A stretch of DNA of 52,359 nt from an uncultured Verrucomicrobia subdivision 3 bacterium (GTDB lineage Bacteria; Verrucomicrobiota; Verrucomicrobiia; Limisphaerales; UBA11358): NCBI GenBank assembly GCA_903875465.1, contig CAIQWB010000152.1, forward strand, positions 1 through 52,359, in the 5' to 3' direction. The position numbers were made by a program, and so were the translations under genes. A model generated the notes under the pieces. It was not told the DNA's origin. It saw only the letters and a list, made by a program, of their open reading frames with translations, and did not search any database. Below, piece after piece: positions 9,235 to 17,670 of the stretch (the stretch's first letter is position 1; every line of letters begins with the position of its first letter).

Positions 9235-10434
9235 ATGAGTCAGCCAAATCCAGTTCCCAAGCAATCCAACCGCAACGCGCGCAAACCGCGCCGCTGGGTC
9301 CCCTGGCTCGGCGCCGTCGCGCTGCTGGCCCTGATCATCGCCGGTTTCTGGCCCCGCCCCGTGCCGGTGGAAGCCGCCCCGGTCACCGTCGGGCTTTTGC
9401 GCACCACGGTGAATGAGGAGGGCAAAACCCGCATTCGCCATCGTTATGTCATTTCCTCCCCCGTGACAGGTCAACTCCGCCGCATACCATTCCTCGCGGG
9501 GGCACTGCTTGAGTCCACCCAAACGGTTGTGGCCGTCATTGACCCCGCCGCCGCCGCGCTGCTTGACCAGCGCTCCCGCCAGCTCGCCGAGGCCGCCCGG
9601 GACAACGCCGCCGCCCAACTCGAACACGCCCGGGGCGCGCAGCAATTTGCCGACAGCGAATTGCGCCGGAACCAGGCCCTATTCGCGTCGAAATCACTTT
9701 CCGCCCGCGAACTCGAACAATTTCAATGGCTCGCCAATGCGGCGGCCCATGACCTCGCCGCCGCCGCCGCCGCCCTGCGCCAGGCCGAGGCCCAGTTGCT
9801 CGGCTTTGAACAAACGGAAACGAACGATCCCCCGGCCATCCAACTCCGTTCGCCCGTGGCCGGGAGGGTGCTGACGGTTTATGAGCCCAGCGTCCGCACG
9901 GTGGCCGCCGGCACGCCGCTGCTCGAAATCGGCGACCCCGCCGACCTGGATGTGATCATCGAAGTCCTCTCCCGCGACGGCGCGATCATCCAGCCCGGCA
10001 CCGCCGTGGAACTGGACCAATGGGGCGGACCCGAACCACTCCAGGCCCGGGTGCGGTACGTGGAACCCGCCGCCTTCACCAAAATCTCCGCGCTTGGCGT
10101 CGAAGAACAGCGCGTCTATGTGGTGGCCGACCTGCTCACGCCGCCGGTCAAGCGCGGCAATCTCGGTGACAATTTTCGCGTGGAAGCCAGCATCATCACC
10201 TGGCAAAACGAACATGCCCTGAAAGCCCCCAGCGGCGCGCTCTTCCGCAACGGCGACCAATGGAGCGCCTACGTCCTGGCCGATGGCCAAGCTCAATTGC
10301 GCCCCGTCAAAGTCGGCCGTTCTAGCGGTATCGAAACTGCAATTCTGGACGGTCTTAAAGAGGGCGACCAGGTCATTCTTTACCCCGGCGATCGGGTGAA
10401 AGATGGTCAGCGGGTGACCTTGGTGAAACTGTAA
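9235..10434 (+). CDS. HlyD-family periplasmic adaptor (membrane fusion protein)
   Basis: A 399-residue adaptor for the ABC exporter encoded upstream. It has one N-terminal membrane helix (about residues 20-40, WLGAVALLALIIAGFW), a split lipoyl-like domain (VISSPVTGQLRRIPFLAG and IQLRSPVAGRVLTVYEPS), an intervening Ala/Gln/Glu-rich helical hairpin (about 100-185), a beta-barrel domain and a membrane-proximal domain ending in GLKEGDQVILYPGDRVKDGQRV. This is the architecture of RND/ABC adaptors such as MacA and DevB. It probably links the permease to an outer-membrane channel, whose gene is not in the window. ATG at 9,235 is used; a TTG at 9,229 in the same frame is less likely. Confidence 0.92.
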   Translation: MSQPNPVPKQSNRNARKPRRWVPWLGAVALLALIIAGFWPRPVPVEAAPVTVGLLRTTVNEEGKTRIRHRYVISSPVTGQLRRIPFLAGALLESTQTVVAVIDPAAAALLDQRSRQLAEAARDNAAAQLEHARGAQQFADSELRRNQALFASKSLSARELEQFQWLANAAAHDLAAAAAALRQAEAQLLGFEQTETNDPPAIQLRSPVAGRVLTVYEPSVRTVAAGTPLLEIGDPADLDVIIEVLSRDGAIIQPGTAVELDQWGGPEPLQARVRYVEPAAFTKISALGVEEQRVYVVADLLTPPVKRGNLGDNFRVEASIITWQNEHALKAPSGALFRNGDQWSAYVLADGQAQLRPVKVGRSSGIETAILDGLKEGDQVILYPGDRVKDGQRVTLVKL

Positions 10435-10764
10435 TGGCGCGGGTTATTATTTACCACGGATGAAAGGTTTGGCACGGTGGCCTGGGCTGAGGAATTTCGA
10501 CCTGTTGGGCCTATGCTGCTCCCGGGCCCCCGTCCGCTCGCTTCCCGAGGAGTGTACCGTAGACATTCCATCCAGAAACGAGCCAGGCTTCGTCACCAAC
10601 GGCAACTTTGGACCGGGCAAACGATGTGCGAAAGCAGTTCACTGATCCAGCCAAGGTTGACAATAATACAAGCCTGCAACATTATCGCCGCATGTGGGCA
10701 GGAATAAACGCAAATTGCGGCGGCATTCCGGTTAGGCCAAAACGAATACCCAACTGAAAATAAT
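10435..10764. other. intergenic stretch after the exporter operon
   Basis: 330 bp without a supported gene. Open frames here show no family resemblance and no convincing start. The only structured signal is the promoter-like pair at 10,657-10,686 in front of the next small gene. No strong terminator hairpin was seen after the HlyD-family gene. Confidence 0.4.
10657..10686 (+). promoter_or_regulatory. sigma70-like promoter candidate
   Basis: A consensus -35 box TTGACA (10,657-10,662) is separated by 18 bp from ATTATC (10,681-10,686), a moderate -10 box. It sits about 80 bp upstream of the 59-residue gene at 10,765 and is the best housekeeping-type promoter seen in the window. It is judged by sequence only. 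Confidence 0.45.
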
Positions 10765-10944
10765 ATGGACCCTTCCAACATCATTGAGTGGGCGGTTTGT
10801 CTGGGAATTGCCTGGCTGATCTTTGCCAGCCTCACGGGCGCGGACGATTGGTTGCGGTCCCTGTTTGGCAAAAGTACCACTGAACAATTGGAGGAGCGCG
10901 TTGAGCAGTTGGAGAAGCGTCTTGACGAGCTGGCCAAGAAGTAA
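10765..10944 (+). CDS. small membrane/coiled-coil protein, 59 residues
   Basis: A short gene encoding one hydrophobic helix (about residues 7-22, IEWAVCLGIAWLIFAS) followed by a highly charged heptad-like helix (about 38-59, TEQLEERVEQLEKRLDELAK). This is the look of a small inner-membrane protein with a cytoplasmic coiled coil that oligomerises. The function is unknown. A promoter-like sequence lies upstream, and an unrelated membrane protein gene follows after 88 bp. The ATG is preceded by the A-rich GAAAATAAT with no strong Shine-Dalgarno. The coding call rests on codon-like structure and the coherent helix/coiled-coil pattern. Confidence 0.6.
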   Translation: MDPSNIIEWAVCLGIAWLIFASLTGADDWLRSLFGKSTTEQLEERVEQLEKRLDELAKK

Positions 10945-11032
10945 TGATTTCCTTGGCTGGTCGCCCAAGCCCAGCAAGGTTGGTTCCTGACGTTCCGCTG
11001 GGACGGGCTTTTCACATTAACCACACCCGGCC

Positions 11033-11446
11033 ATGAACACAAAACTCGATAGCTTGCTCGGATGGTGCGCTGTGTTGGGATTCTTGATCCTGCCTTTTTT
11101 CCTGCTTCTGGCCATCTCGATTCCCGGTACAATTGCCAGTGGCAAGCAAGTCACCTTTAATCGTGCGCGTGAGAGTCTTTTGGCTGCGTTGAGCGATACC
11201 AGTCGGGGAGCGGTGCAGGAACCGAAACAATATGGTTATTTTGTGGTATATGCCTGCACCAACCAGGTCACGGTGGCCGGTCGCCCTTATCCCCTGGCAT
11301 TTTGTACCACGGATGGATACCAGTTTACCGGTCAGGGCCGCTTGGCGGTGACGACCAACCAGCAGTTCATCTGGTTGGATATTCGCCAGGGGGCGAAGTT
11401 GATTGCGAATGATTACCACGTTTCCAAATGGCGGACCGGATATTGA
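11033..11446 (+). CDS. hypothetical single-pass membrane protein, 137 residues
   Basis: The product has a hydrophobic N-terminal segment (about residues 8-30, LLGWCAVLGFLILPFFLLLA) that could be an uncleaved anchor, then a soluble domain of about 100 residues rich in beta-like sequence (YGYFVVYACTNQVTVAG, AFCTTDGYQFTGQGRLAV, TNQQFIWLDI). No family is recognised. The gene starts at ATG 11,033 and stands alone, about 115 bp before the next coding sequence. The two Cys residues in the soluble part could form a disulphide if it is periplasmic. Confidence 0.6.
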   Translation: MNTKLDSLLGWCAVLGFLILPFFLLLAISIPGTIASGKQVTFNRARESLLAALSDTSRGAVQEPKQYGYFVVYACTNQVTVAGRPYPLAFCTTDGYQFTGQGRLAVTTNQQFIWLDIRQGAKLIANDYHVSKWRTGY

Positions 11447-11561
11447 TGGTCTGAGCCTTATGCCTGCCCGTCGGCAGAGCCGTTTCGGCCATTGTAAACC
11501 CCCACCCGGTTAAAGATTTTTGCCTTTCTGGTTTGACGCCAGCCCCCGGAAACGCGAAAAC

Positions 11562-12218
11562 ATGTCAGCCATGAATGCCAAACGCTGGATCCTGTGGGTT
11601 TGTCTGGCGCTGCTTTTTGTCAGCCAGGTGCTGCTTTTTCGCGCCAACCAGCGGGCCACGGCCGCCCAAGCCGATGCCCGCGAAGCTCGCGAACAGAGCA
11701 ACCAGCTCCAAATTCAGATCGATGAATTGAAAGCCTCCAGTGTGGCCACCCTGAGCCTGGACAACGCCCGGCTGCGTTCCGAAAACCAGGCCCTCGCGCA
11801 AAAGATGGCCAAGGCCAACAACGATCTTACCTTGTTGATCGCGGCCAAACGTAAAAGCGACACCCAATTGCAAACCGCCCGGCAGGCCTTGCAACTTCAA
11901 CAATCGCATTTGCAACAGCTCACCGTGGAAAATCAACAGGTGCAGGCCGCGGCGGCCACGCCCGCACCCGCTACGGCTGAGCCTTCGGCCGAGGAACAAA
12001 AGTCCCTTTGCCTGCAAAATCTCCGGGCGATTGACGCCGCCAAGCAAATGTGGGCCTTGGAATACAAGAAAGAGGCCAAAGACACGCCCACCGAAAAAGA
12101 GTTGCTCCCTTACTTGAAGGGCGGGGCGCTGCCCCTGTGCCCCGCCGGGGGGGCCTACCTGATTGGTACCATGGATGAACCGCCCATCTGCTCGGTGCCG
12201 GGGCACGTGATGCCCTGA
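11562..12218 (+). CDS. membrane-anchored coiled-coil protein with pseudopilin-like C-terminus
   Basis: A 218-residue protein with an N-terminal membrane helix (about residues 7-24, WILWVCLALLFVSQVLLF). A long Gln/Ala/Glu-rich coiled coil follows (about 27-125, with SNQLQIQIDELKAS and LRSENQALAQKMAKAN). After an Ala/Pro linker comes a C-terminal domain (about 140-218) with CLQNLRAIDAAKQMWALEYK, then LLPYLKGGALPLCPAGG, and a final ICSVPGHVMP. That ending strongly resembles the C-terminal part of type II secretion/type IV pilin-like proteins common in Verrucomicrobiota and Planctomycetota, but the prepilin cleavage motif is absent; the pilin-like domain has been joined to a coiled-coil stalk. 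Start ATG 11,562 is chosen over an upstream in-frame TTG. Confidence 0.65.
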   Translation: MSAMNAKRWILWVCLALLFVSQVLLFRANQRATAAQADAREAREQSNQLQIQIDELKASSVATLSLDNARLRSENQALAQKMAKANNDLTLLIAAKRKSDTQLQTARQALQLQQSHLQQLTVENQQVQAAAATPAPATAEPSAEEQKSLCLQNLRAIDAAKQMWALEYKKEAKDTPTEKELLPYLKGGALPLCPAGGAYLIGTMDEPPICSVPGHVMP

Positions 12219-12286
12219 TGTTTGGTATCCGCCCCGCGGTCGAGTTTTGCTGAATCATTCCCGGGCGGTAATATTAAATGGGAATC

Positions 12287-12526
12287 ATGAAATACACTTC
12301 TGCGCAGATTGGCAAACTGGTTCGCAGCGCTCGCAAAAGCTTGGGGGTAACCCAAAAAACCCTCGCTTTAACCTCCGGCACCGGCCTGCGCTTCATCATC
12401 GACTTGGAAAAAGGCAAGGCTACCTGCCAGCTTGGCAAGGTACTCACGGTGTTGCAAACCATGGGCATTAAAATGGAATTGATCCCGCCGCCCGGGAATG
12501 ACTCCACGATTGGCAAAGGAGCTTAA
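12287..12526 (+). CDS. hipB: HipB-like helix-turn-helix antitoxin
   Basis: A 79-residue XRE-type DNA-binding protein: IGKLVRSARKSLGVTQKTLA, then TSGTGLRFIIDLEKGKATCQ, then LGKVLTVLQTMGIKMELIPP. This is the HipB pattern, including the hydrophobic C-terminal strand that normally forms an intermolecular sheet. It would repress its own operon and neutralise HipA. The toxin gene follows 3 bp downstream but is broken, so HipB may now be an orphan regulator. An alternative start at 12,278 adds three residues. Confidence 0.85.
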   Translation: MKYTSAQIGKLVRSARKSLGVTQKTLALTSGTGLRFIIDLEKGKATCQLGKVLTVLQTMGIKMELIPPPGNDSTIGKGA

Positions 12527-12529
12527 CCT

Positions 12530-12939
12530 ATGCCCCGTAACTTGGATGTTTACCTGCAGCAAAACCTGGTGGGACAGCTCGTCCTGGATCACCATGGGGA
12601 ACTTAATTTCCAGTATGCCGACCAGTGGCTGAACCAGCCGGCGACCATGGCCTTATCCCATTCACTGCCACTCCGTCCGGCACGCTATAATCGGAAAATG
12701 GCCATGAAACTCGGTGTGAATACGACTCTGATAAAATCCCCCCAAAACATTTTGATCAATTGGCGGAGGAGGCTGCCCTGGCCCGGCCGATCGTGAAACG
12801 CCGGGTGGCTGAACTGGCTGAAGCCGTTCTGGCAAATCTACTGTCCCTAAACATTGATCATCCAGCTTCCCTGGCAATTGCCAATCTGGTTACAGGACGT
12901 TGCCGGCGGGATTTGCAAAAGTTTCCAGCAGCCTTCTGA
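12530..12939 (+). pseudogene. hipA toxin kinase, internally deleted and frameshifted
   Basis: The first frame gives the HipA N-terminal couple domain (LDVYLQQNLVGQLVLDHHGE, then LSHSLPLRPARYN). It then jumps directly to RKMAMKLG, a sequence that in intact HipA lies near the C-terminus, so roughly 250 residues including the kinase catalytic core and ATP site are gone. One base is also missing near 12,715: the homologous reading continues in the next frame as EYDSDKIPPKHFDQLAEEAA and IVKRRVAELAEAVLANL, ending with TGA at 12,937-12,939. The product cannot phosphorylate GltX. The gene is a decayed partner of the intact hipB next to it. Confidence 0.82.
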
Positions 12940-13042
12940 TTGGAAAGCCCCTGTCGGCAGTTCACAAATTTGTCACCCAAACGGGGGCATCCTCCCCATT
13001 TCATCCTTGGCTTTCCCCGGGCCGCCTTTAAACTCTAAAATC

Positions 13043-14881
13043 ATGATTGAAACAGACATCGAACTATTGAAGGGCATTGCGAACCAGCTTCGCATCCACT
13101 CCATCACGGCCACCACGGCGGCCGGCAGTGGACATCCGACCTCGTGCTTGTCCGCAGCGGATATTGTGGCCACCCTGTTCTTCGGGCACATGCGTTATGA
13201 CGCCACGAACCCCCACTATTTCAATAACGATCGTTTCATTCTTTCCAAAGGTCACGCGGCTCCGTTGCTCTACGCCGCCTGGGCCGAAAATGGTTTTATC
13301 CCGGTAAGTCACCTGGACACCCTGCGCCAGTTCACCAGTGATCTGGAAGGCCATCCGACCCCCCGGCTCGCCTTCGCCGACATCGCCACGGGTTCCCTCG
13401 GGCAGGGCCTGGGCGTGGGGGTGGGGGTGGCCTTGGCCGCCCGCCTCGACAAGCTGGATTATAATACCTATGTGTTGCTGGGCGACGGCGAAATCGCCGA
13501 AGGTGCCGTCTGGGAAGCCGCTTCTCTCGCTGGCATTAACAAGCTCAACAACCTCGTGGCCATCATCGACGCCAACCGCCTGGGCCAGAGCGAAGCCACC
13601 GCCTTTGGTCACGACGTGTCTGTCTATGCCAAACGCTTTGAAGCCTTTGGCTGGCGCACGGAAGTGATTGATGGTCATGACATTGAAGAAATAGCCGAAG
13701 TCCTCGGCGGCGTCGGTCTGGGGGACCAGCCCCTCGTCATCATCGCCAAAACCTACAAGGGTGGTGGCGTCAGCTTTTTGCAAGATCAGGAAGGCTGGCA
13801 CGGCCGGCCTTTGAACGCCGTTGAGGCTGAGCGCGCCATTGCCGAGCTCCAGCCCTCCGCCAAAACCGGCATTGGCGCCCCCATCCCCGCGCCCAGTTCC
13901 CTGCCGCAACCTGCCAACGCCGCCCCGGCCAGTTACCCGGCCATTAACTATACCCTGGGCGAAAAAATCGCCACCCGCGAAGCCTACGGCACCGCCTTGC
14001 TCCGTCTCGGCACCGCCGACTTGCGCATCGTGGCCCTCGATGGGGACACCAAAAATTCCACGTTTGCCGAAGCCTTCATCAAGGCCTTTCCCGAACGTTC
14101 CACCGAATGCTACATTGCCGAGCAAAACCTCGTGGCCGTGGCCGTCGGTTTTGGAACGCGCGGCAAGTCGCCATTCGCCTCCACGTTTGCCACCTTCTTC
14201 ACCCGCGCCTATGACCAGATTCGCGTGGCCGGCATCTCCAATGCCAACCTCAAACTCGTCGGTTCCCACGTGGGCGTGAGCATTGGCGAGGACGGTCCCT
14301 CCCAGATGGCCTTGGAAGACATTGCCATGATGCGCGCCGTCGTCGGCAGCGTGGTGCTGTATCCCAGCGATGCCGTCAGCACGGAAAAATTGCTCGAACA
14401 AATGGCCAGCCATCGTGGCCTCCAGTTCCTCCGCACCTCCCGGCCCAAGACCCCGGTCATCTACGGCAACGATGAGCAGTTCCCGATCGGCGGGGCCAAG
14501 GTGCTGCGCCAGGCCGCTGGTGACAAAGTCACCGTGGTCGCCGCCGGTGTCACCCTGTTCGAAGCCTTGAAAGCCGCCGACCTCCTGAAAGCCGAAGGCA
14601 TTACCATCACGGTCATTGACGCGTATAGCATCAAACCCCTGGCCAAGGACGTCATTCTCGCTGCGGCCAAAAAGACCGGCCTTACCGTCATCACCGTGGA
14701 AGATCACTATGCCGAGGGCGGTCTGGGTGATGCCGTGGCCGGTGAATTGAGTGTCGAAGGTGTGAAAGTTCACAAGCTCGCCGTCACCAGCCTGCCGCGT
14801 TCTGGCAAAGCTGCGGAACTCCTGGCTTTCTTCGGCATTGATGCCGCCGCCATTGTCAAACAAGTCAAAGCCTTGAAATAA
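13043..14881 (+). CDS. tkt: transketolase
   Basis: A 612-residue thiamine-diphosphate enzyme that transfers two-carbon ketol units in the pentose phosphate pathway. The N-terminal domain has HPTSCLSAADIVATLFFGHM and the ThDP motif beginning LLGDGEIAEGAVWEA and ending AIIDANRLGQ. The middle domain has RIVALDGDTKNSTFAEAF and the conserved acid in CYIAEQNLVAVAVGF. The C-terminal domain ends with VEDHYAEGGLGDAV. The length and the single-chain form match the shorter, animal-like transketolase group rather than the longer TktA type. ATG at 13,043 (MIETDIELL) is chosen; an open frame further upstream overlaps the hipA remnant. The gene for 6-phosphogluconolactonase of the same pathway lies at 18 kb. 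Confidence 0.95.
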   Translation: MIETDIELLKGIANQLRIHSITATTAAGSGHPTSCLSAADIVATLFFGHMRYDATNPHYFNNDRFILSKGHAAPLLYAAWAENGFIPVSHLDTLRQFTSDLEGHPTPRLAFADIATGSLGQGLGVGVGVALAARLDKLDYNTYVLLGDGEIAEGAVWEAASLAGINKLNNLVAIIDANRLGQSEATAFGHDVSVYAKRFEAFGWRTEVIDGHDIEEIAEVLGGVGLGDQPLVIIAKTYKGGGVSFLQDQEGWHGRPLNAVEAERAIAELQPSAKTGIGAPIPAPSSLPQPANAAPASYPAINYTLGEKIATREAYGTALLRLGTADLRIVALDGDTKNSTFAEAFIKAFPERSTECYIAEQNLVAVAVGFGTRGKSPFASTFATFFTRAYDQIRVAGISNANLKLVGSHVGVSIGEDGPSQMALEDIAMMRAVVGSVVLYPSDAVSTEKLLEQMASHRGLQFLRTSRPKTPVIYGNDEQFPIGGAKVLRQAAGDKVTVVAAGVTLFEALKAADLLKAEGITITVIDAYSIKPLAKDVILAAAKKTGLTVITVEDHYAEGGLGDAVAGELSVEGVKVHKLAVTSLPRSGKAAELLAFFGIDAAAIVKQVKALK

Positions 14882-14887
14882 CTCCTC

Positions 14888-14913
14888 CCCACTCAAGCCT
14901 GGTCTTGGGTGGG
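14888..14913 (+). terminator. hairpin after tkt
   Basis: CCCACTCAAG (14,888-14,897) pairs with CTTGGGTGGG (14,904-14,913) through a 6-nt loop, with one T-G wobble. It begins 7 bp after the transketolase stop. There is no T-run, so it is a plausible but not classical terminator. Confidence 0.45.
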
Positions 14914-15021
14914 ATGGCATGATCTTTGGGCGGGTGGCTTCGGTCGGCGAAGCCCCCGCCCAATTTCTTTGGATTTCCCCCATTGCCAGAATGCGGTTTT
15001 TGGGCCAAATTAGCCTTGGAT

Positions 15022-15585
15022 ATGGCGGATAAGCTTAAAAGCCTCCAGGGAATGTTCCTGCTCGATAGCGGGCAGTTGGGTGGTTCATTCTTCCAGCGCA
15101 CCGTCGTCCTCGTCTGCCGGCATGATGCCGAAGGGGCCTTTGGCTTGGTGCTGAACCGGTCCACCGGTAATCACGTCGGCGAAATGATCGTGGCCGATCT
15201 CCCCGACCCGCTGAAAGATTCGCCCCTGTTCCTCGGCGGACCTGTCCAGCCCACCGCCCTCAGCTTTCTGCACACCGACCAATTTCTGCCCCATGCCGAT
15301 GTGCTGCCCAACTTGAGCCTTGGTCATTCCCTGGATGAACTGCTGGAAATTGGCGAGTCCTTTTCCGCCACCAAAAAAGTGAAGCTCTTTGCCGGTTACG
15401 CGGGGTGGAGTCCCGGGCAACTGGAAAGTGAATTGAAAAGCCGCGCCTGGCTGACCTTCCCGGCCTCCATCGAACTGGTTTTTGAAACCCCGAGCGAACA
15501 ATTGTGGACCAAAATCCTGCGCAAAAAAGGCGGCTGGAAAAACCGGCTCCTGGCCCAAATGCCCGAGGATCCGTCGCTGAATTGA
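15022..15585 (+). CDS. YqgE/AlgH family protein
   Basis: A 187-residue protein of the UPF0301 (YqgE/AlgH) family. It shows the family-defining start LQGMFLLDSGQLGGSFFQRT, then AFGLVLNRSTG, PLFLGGPVQPTALSFLH and LFAGYAGWSPGQLESEL. The biochemical function is unresolved; links to alginate regulation in Pseudomonas are indirect. It is transcribed toward manA and the two genes end one base apart in opposite directions, so convergent transcription may matter. ATG at 15,022 is chosen because homology starts there. Confidence 0.9.
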   Translation: MADKLKSLQGMFLLDSGQLGGSFFQRTVVLVCRHDAEGAFGLVLNRSTGNHVGEMIVADLPDPLKDSPLFLGGPVQPTALSFLHTDQFLPHADVLPNLSLGHSLDELLEIGESFSATKKVKLFAGYAGWSPGQLESELKSRAWLTFPASIELVFETPSEQLWTKILRKKGGWKNRLLAQMPEDPSLN

Positions 15586-15586
15586 A

Positions 15587-16561
15587 CTAGTTTGCCTCCA
15601 CCCGCAACAAGCCCGCCGTTCCGGTTGCGGTGATCGTCGTTTCGGTCAAACTCGCCGGGATCAGGCAAAATTGACCCGCAGCCAGTTTCACCACCGTCGT
15701 CCCACTGGTAACGGTCACTGCGCCGCTGGTCGCCGCCACTATTTGCAATTTCTGGGGTGCCAGTGTTCCGGCTGCGCCGGCCGCCAACTGCCACGCCTCC
15801 ACGTTGAAAAGGGGATCCCGCACCAGTGAGCGCTTCGCCACGCCCCCCTCCGTCACAAACTTTGTCGTGACCAGTTCCGGCGCAAAATCATCAAAATCAA
15901 TACTCGCCAGTGATTGCGCCACGTGCAGTTCCCGGGGCTTCCCGTCCAGCCCCACACGGTTCCAGTCAAACACCCGGTAGGTCGTGTCCGAATTTTGCTG
16001 GATTTCAAAAATCACCAGCCGGTCGCCAATCGCATGCACCCGGCCGCTCGGCAGAAACATGGTGTCGCCCGCCTGCACCGGGATGCGGTGAAAGCAATCC
16101 GCCACCGTGCCATCCGCGATCTTACGCTCAAATTCCCCGCGCGTCACCCCCGGCTTCAGGCCCACATATAATTCCGCCCCGGGCCCGGCGTCCGCGATAT
16201 ACCACATCTCCGTTTTGGGCTCGCCCTTCAGGGCCGCGGCTTTGGCGGCCGGCGGATGCACCTGGAGGGAAAGCTTTTCCCGCGCGTCCAGGATCTTGCA
16301 CAAAATGGGGAAATTCCCGCCGGTCGCGGGCTTGGCCGTGCCCAGCAGTTCCGCCCCATGCTGCGCCATCAGCCAGCCCAGCGTCTTGCCGGCCAGCGGT
16401 CCGTTGGTGATCACGCTCGAATCGCCGTCCCGGTCCGTGATTTCCCAAGCCTCGCCAATCACCTTGCCCGCAGGCAGGGATTTGCCGTAGAGTCGTGCCA
16501 ATTCCCGCCCGCCCCAAATGCGGTCCTTAAAGATCGGTTGAAAAGTAAAGGGATACAACAT
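15587..16561 (-). CDS. manA: mannose-6-phosphate isomerase, class I
   Basis: A 324-residue cupin enzyme interconverting mannose 6-phosphate and fructose 6-phosphate with a bound zinc ion. It opens with PFTFQPIFKDRIWGGREL, typical of the short Bacillus-type ManA, and contains the zinc-site region LSLQVHPP, the EMWYIADA stretch, the second metal-site sequence FLPSGRVHAIGD and EIQQNSDTTYRVFDW. It begins 21 bp after accA on the same strand and probably shares its transcript. Its stop is adjacent to that of the convergent yqgE-like gene. Confidence 0.94.
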   Translation of the reverse strand: MLYPFTFQPIFKDRIWGGRELARLYGKSLPAGKVIGEAWEITDRDGDSSVITNGPLAGKTLGWLMAQHGAELLGTAKPATGGNFPILCKILDAREKLSLQVHPPAAKAAALKGEPKTEMWYIADAGPGAELYVGLKPGVTRGEFERKIADGTVADCFHRIPVQAGDTMFLPSGRVHAIGDRLVIFEIQQNSDTTYRVFDWNRVGLDGKPRELHVAQSLASIDFDDFAPELVTTKFVTEGGVAKRSLVRDPLFNVEAWQLAAGAAGTLAPQKLQIVAATSGAVTVTSGTTVVKLAAGQFCLIPASLTETTITATGTAGLLRVEAN

Positions 16562-16582
16562 GCGTGAAAAAATCGCCTGGGT

Positions 16583-17599
16583 TTACGCTGCCGGGGCGGC
16601 ATGGCTGGCCGCCTCCGCTTGCTCTCCGGGAGTGAGTTCCTTTTCGATAAAATGCCCGTGCGCCCGGAATTTTTGATACCGCGATTTCAGGCGCTCTTCC
16701 GTGGTCAGTTTGGCCACCTCATCCAATTGCTTGAGCAAATGCTCTTTCAAGGTGGCGGCCGTGGCTTCCACATCCGTGTGCGCACCGCCGAGGGGTTCGG
16801 GAATAATCTCATCCACCAACCCCAGTTCCAGCAAATCCTTGGCCGTGATCCGCAGGGCCGCCGCCGCCTGGGCCGCCGCCTTGCGATCCTTCCACAAAAT
16901 CGCCGCGCAGCCTTCCGGGCTGATCACCGAATAATACGCGTTTTCCAGAATTAGCACCCGGTCCGCCACCCCAATCCCCAGGGCCCCGCCCGAGCCGCCT
17001 TCGCCAATCACCGCCGCGATAATGGGCACTTCCAGTAACATCATTTCCCGGAGATTCACCGCGATCGCCTCGGCAATGTGCCGTTCTTCCGCCGCCACCC
17101 CGGGATAAGCCCCGGCCGTGTCGATCAATGTGACAATCGGCAGCCCAAATTTGTCCGCCAGTCGCATCAACCGCAGGGCTTTGCGATAACCCTCCGGATG
17201 GGCCGACCCGAAATTCCGCAGAATATTCTCCTTCGTGTCCCGCCCTTTTTGCGTGCCGATCACCACCACCCGGTGCTCGCCCAGGCGGGCCAAACCACCC
17301 ACCATCGCGCGATCTTCCGCAAACAGCCGGTCCCCGTGCAGTTCATGGAAATCAGTGAAGGCGTGGTGAATATAATCCAGCGTGTAGGGGCGCCGCGGAT
17401 GGCGCGCCAGTTGCACCCGCTGCCACGGGGTGAGATTCAAAAAGATATGGCGCCGGGTTTCCTCCAGCTTTCTTTCGATGATCTGGATTTCTTCCTCAAA
17501 ACTGATGCCAAGCGAATGCTTTTCCGGATGTTGACGGAGTTCGTCGAGCTTGGTTTGCAGTTCGATGATCGGCTTCTCGAAATCGAGCTGATGTTTCAT
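16583..17599 (-). CDS. accA: acetyl-CoA carboxylase carboxyltransferase alpha subunit
   Basis: A 338-residue subunit of acetyl-CoA carboxylase; with AccD it transfers CO2 from biotin to acetyl-CoA to make malonyl-CoA for fatty acid synthesis. Diagnostic parts are the N-terminal helical region starting LDFEKPIIELQTKLDELRQ, RPYTLDYIHHAFTDFHELHG, GSAHPEGYRKALRLMRLA, LIDTAGAYPGVAAEERH, VIGEGGSGGALGIGVADRV and YYSVISPEGCAAILWKD. manA follows 21 bp downstream. Immediately upstream (17,642-17,800) is a structured leader that ends in a strong terminator hairpin only 42 bp before the ATG, so expression may depend on read-through. Confidence 0.96.
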   Translation of the reverse strand: MKHQLDFEKPIIELQTKLDELRQHPEKHSLGISFEEEIQIIERKLEETRRHIFLNLTPWQRVQLARHPRRPYTLDYIHHAFTDFHELHGDRLFAEDRAMVGGLARLGEHRVVVIGTQKGRDTKENILRNFGSAHPEGYRKALRLMRLADKFGLPIVTLIDTAGAYPGVAAEERHIAEAIAVNLREMMLLEVPIIAAVIGEGGSGGALGIGVADRVLILENAYYSVISPEGCAAILWKDRKAAAQAAAALRITAKDLLELGLVDEIIPEPLGGAHTDVEATAATLKEHLLKQLDEVAKLTTEERLKSRYQKFRAHGHFIEKELTPGEQAEAASHAAPAA

Positions 17600-17641
17600 G
17601 CGGCCAGCAGCTTAGCGGATTCTGCGGCTGAATCAAATAAC

Positions 17642-17670
17642 AAAAAAAGGGCCGGACTTGCGTCCGGCCC
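17642..17670 (-). terminator. intrinsic terminator 42 bp upstream of accA
   Basis: On the minus strand GGGCCGGAC and GTCCGGCCC form a perfect 9-bp stem with a GCAA (GNRA-type) tetraloop, followed directly by seven T residues (17,648-17,642). This is a textbook Rho-independent terminator pointing toward accA. It ends either a small RNA or the accA leader. Confidence 0.85.

Noticed and set aside
10435-10764. Two open frames of 61-76 codons after the exporter operon
   Set aside because: No recognisable motif, overlapping in different frames, and no start signal; treated as intergenic.
13064-14983. 639-residue open frame antisense to transketolase
   Set aside because: It is a shadow of a highly biased gene; transketolase motifs are continuous on the other strand.
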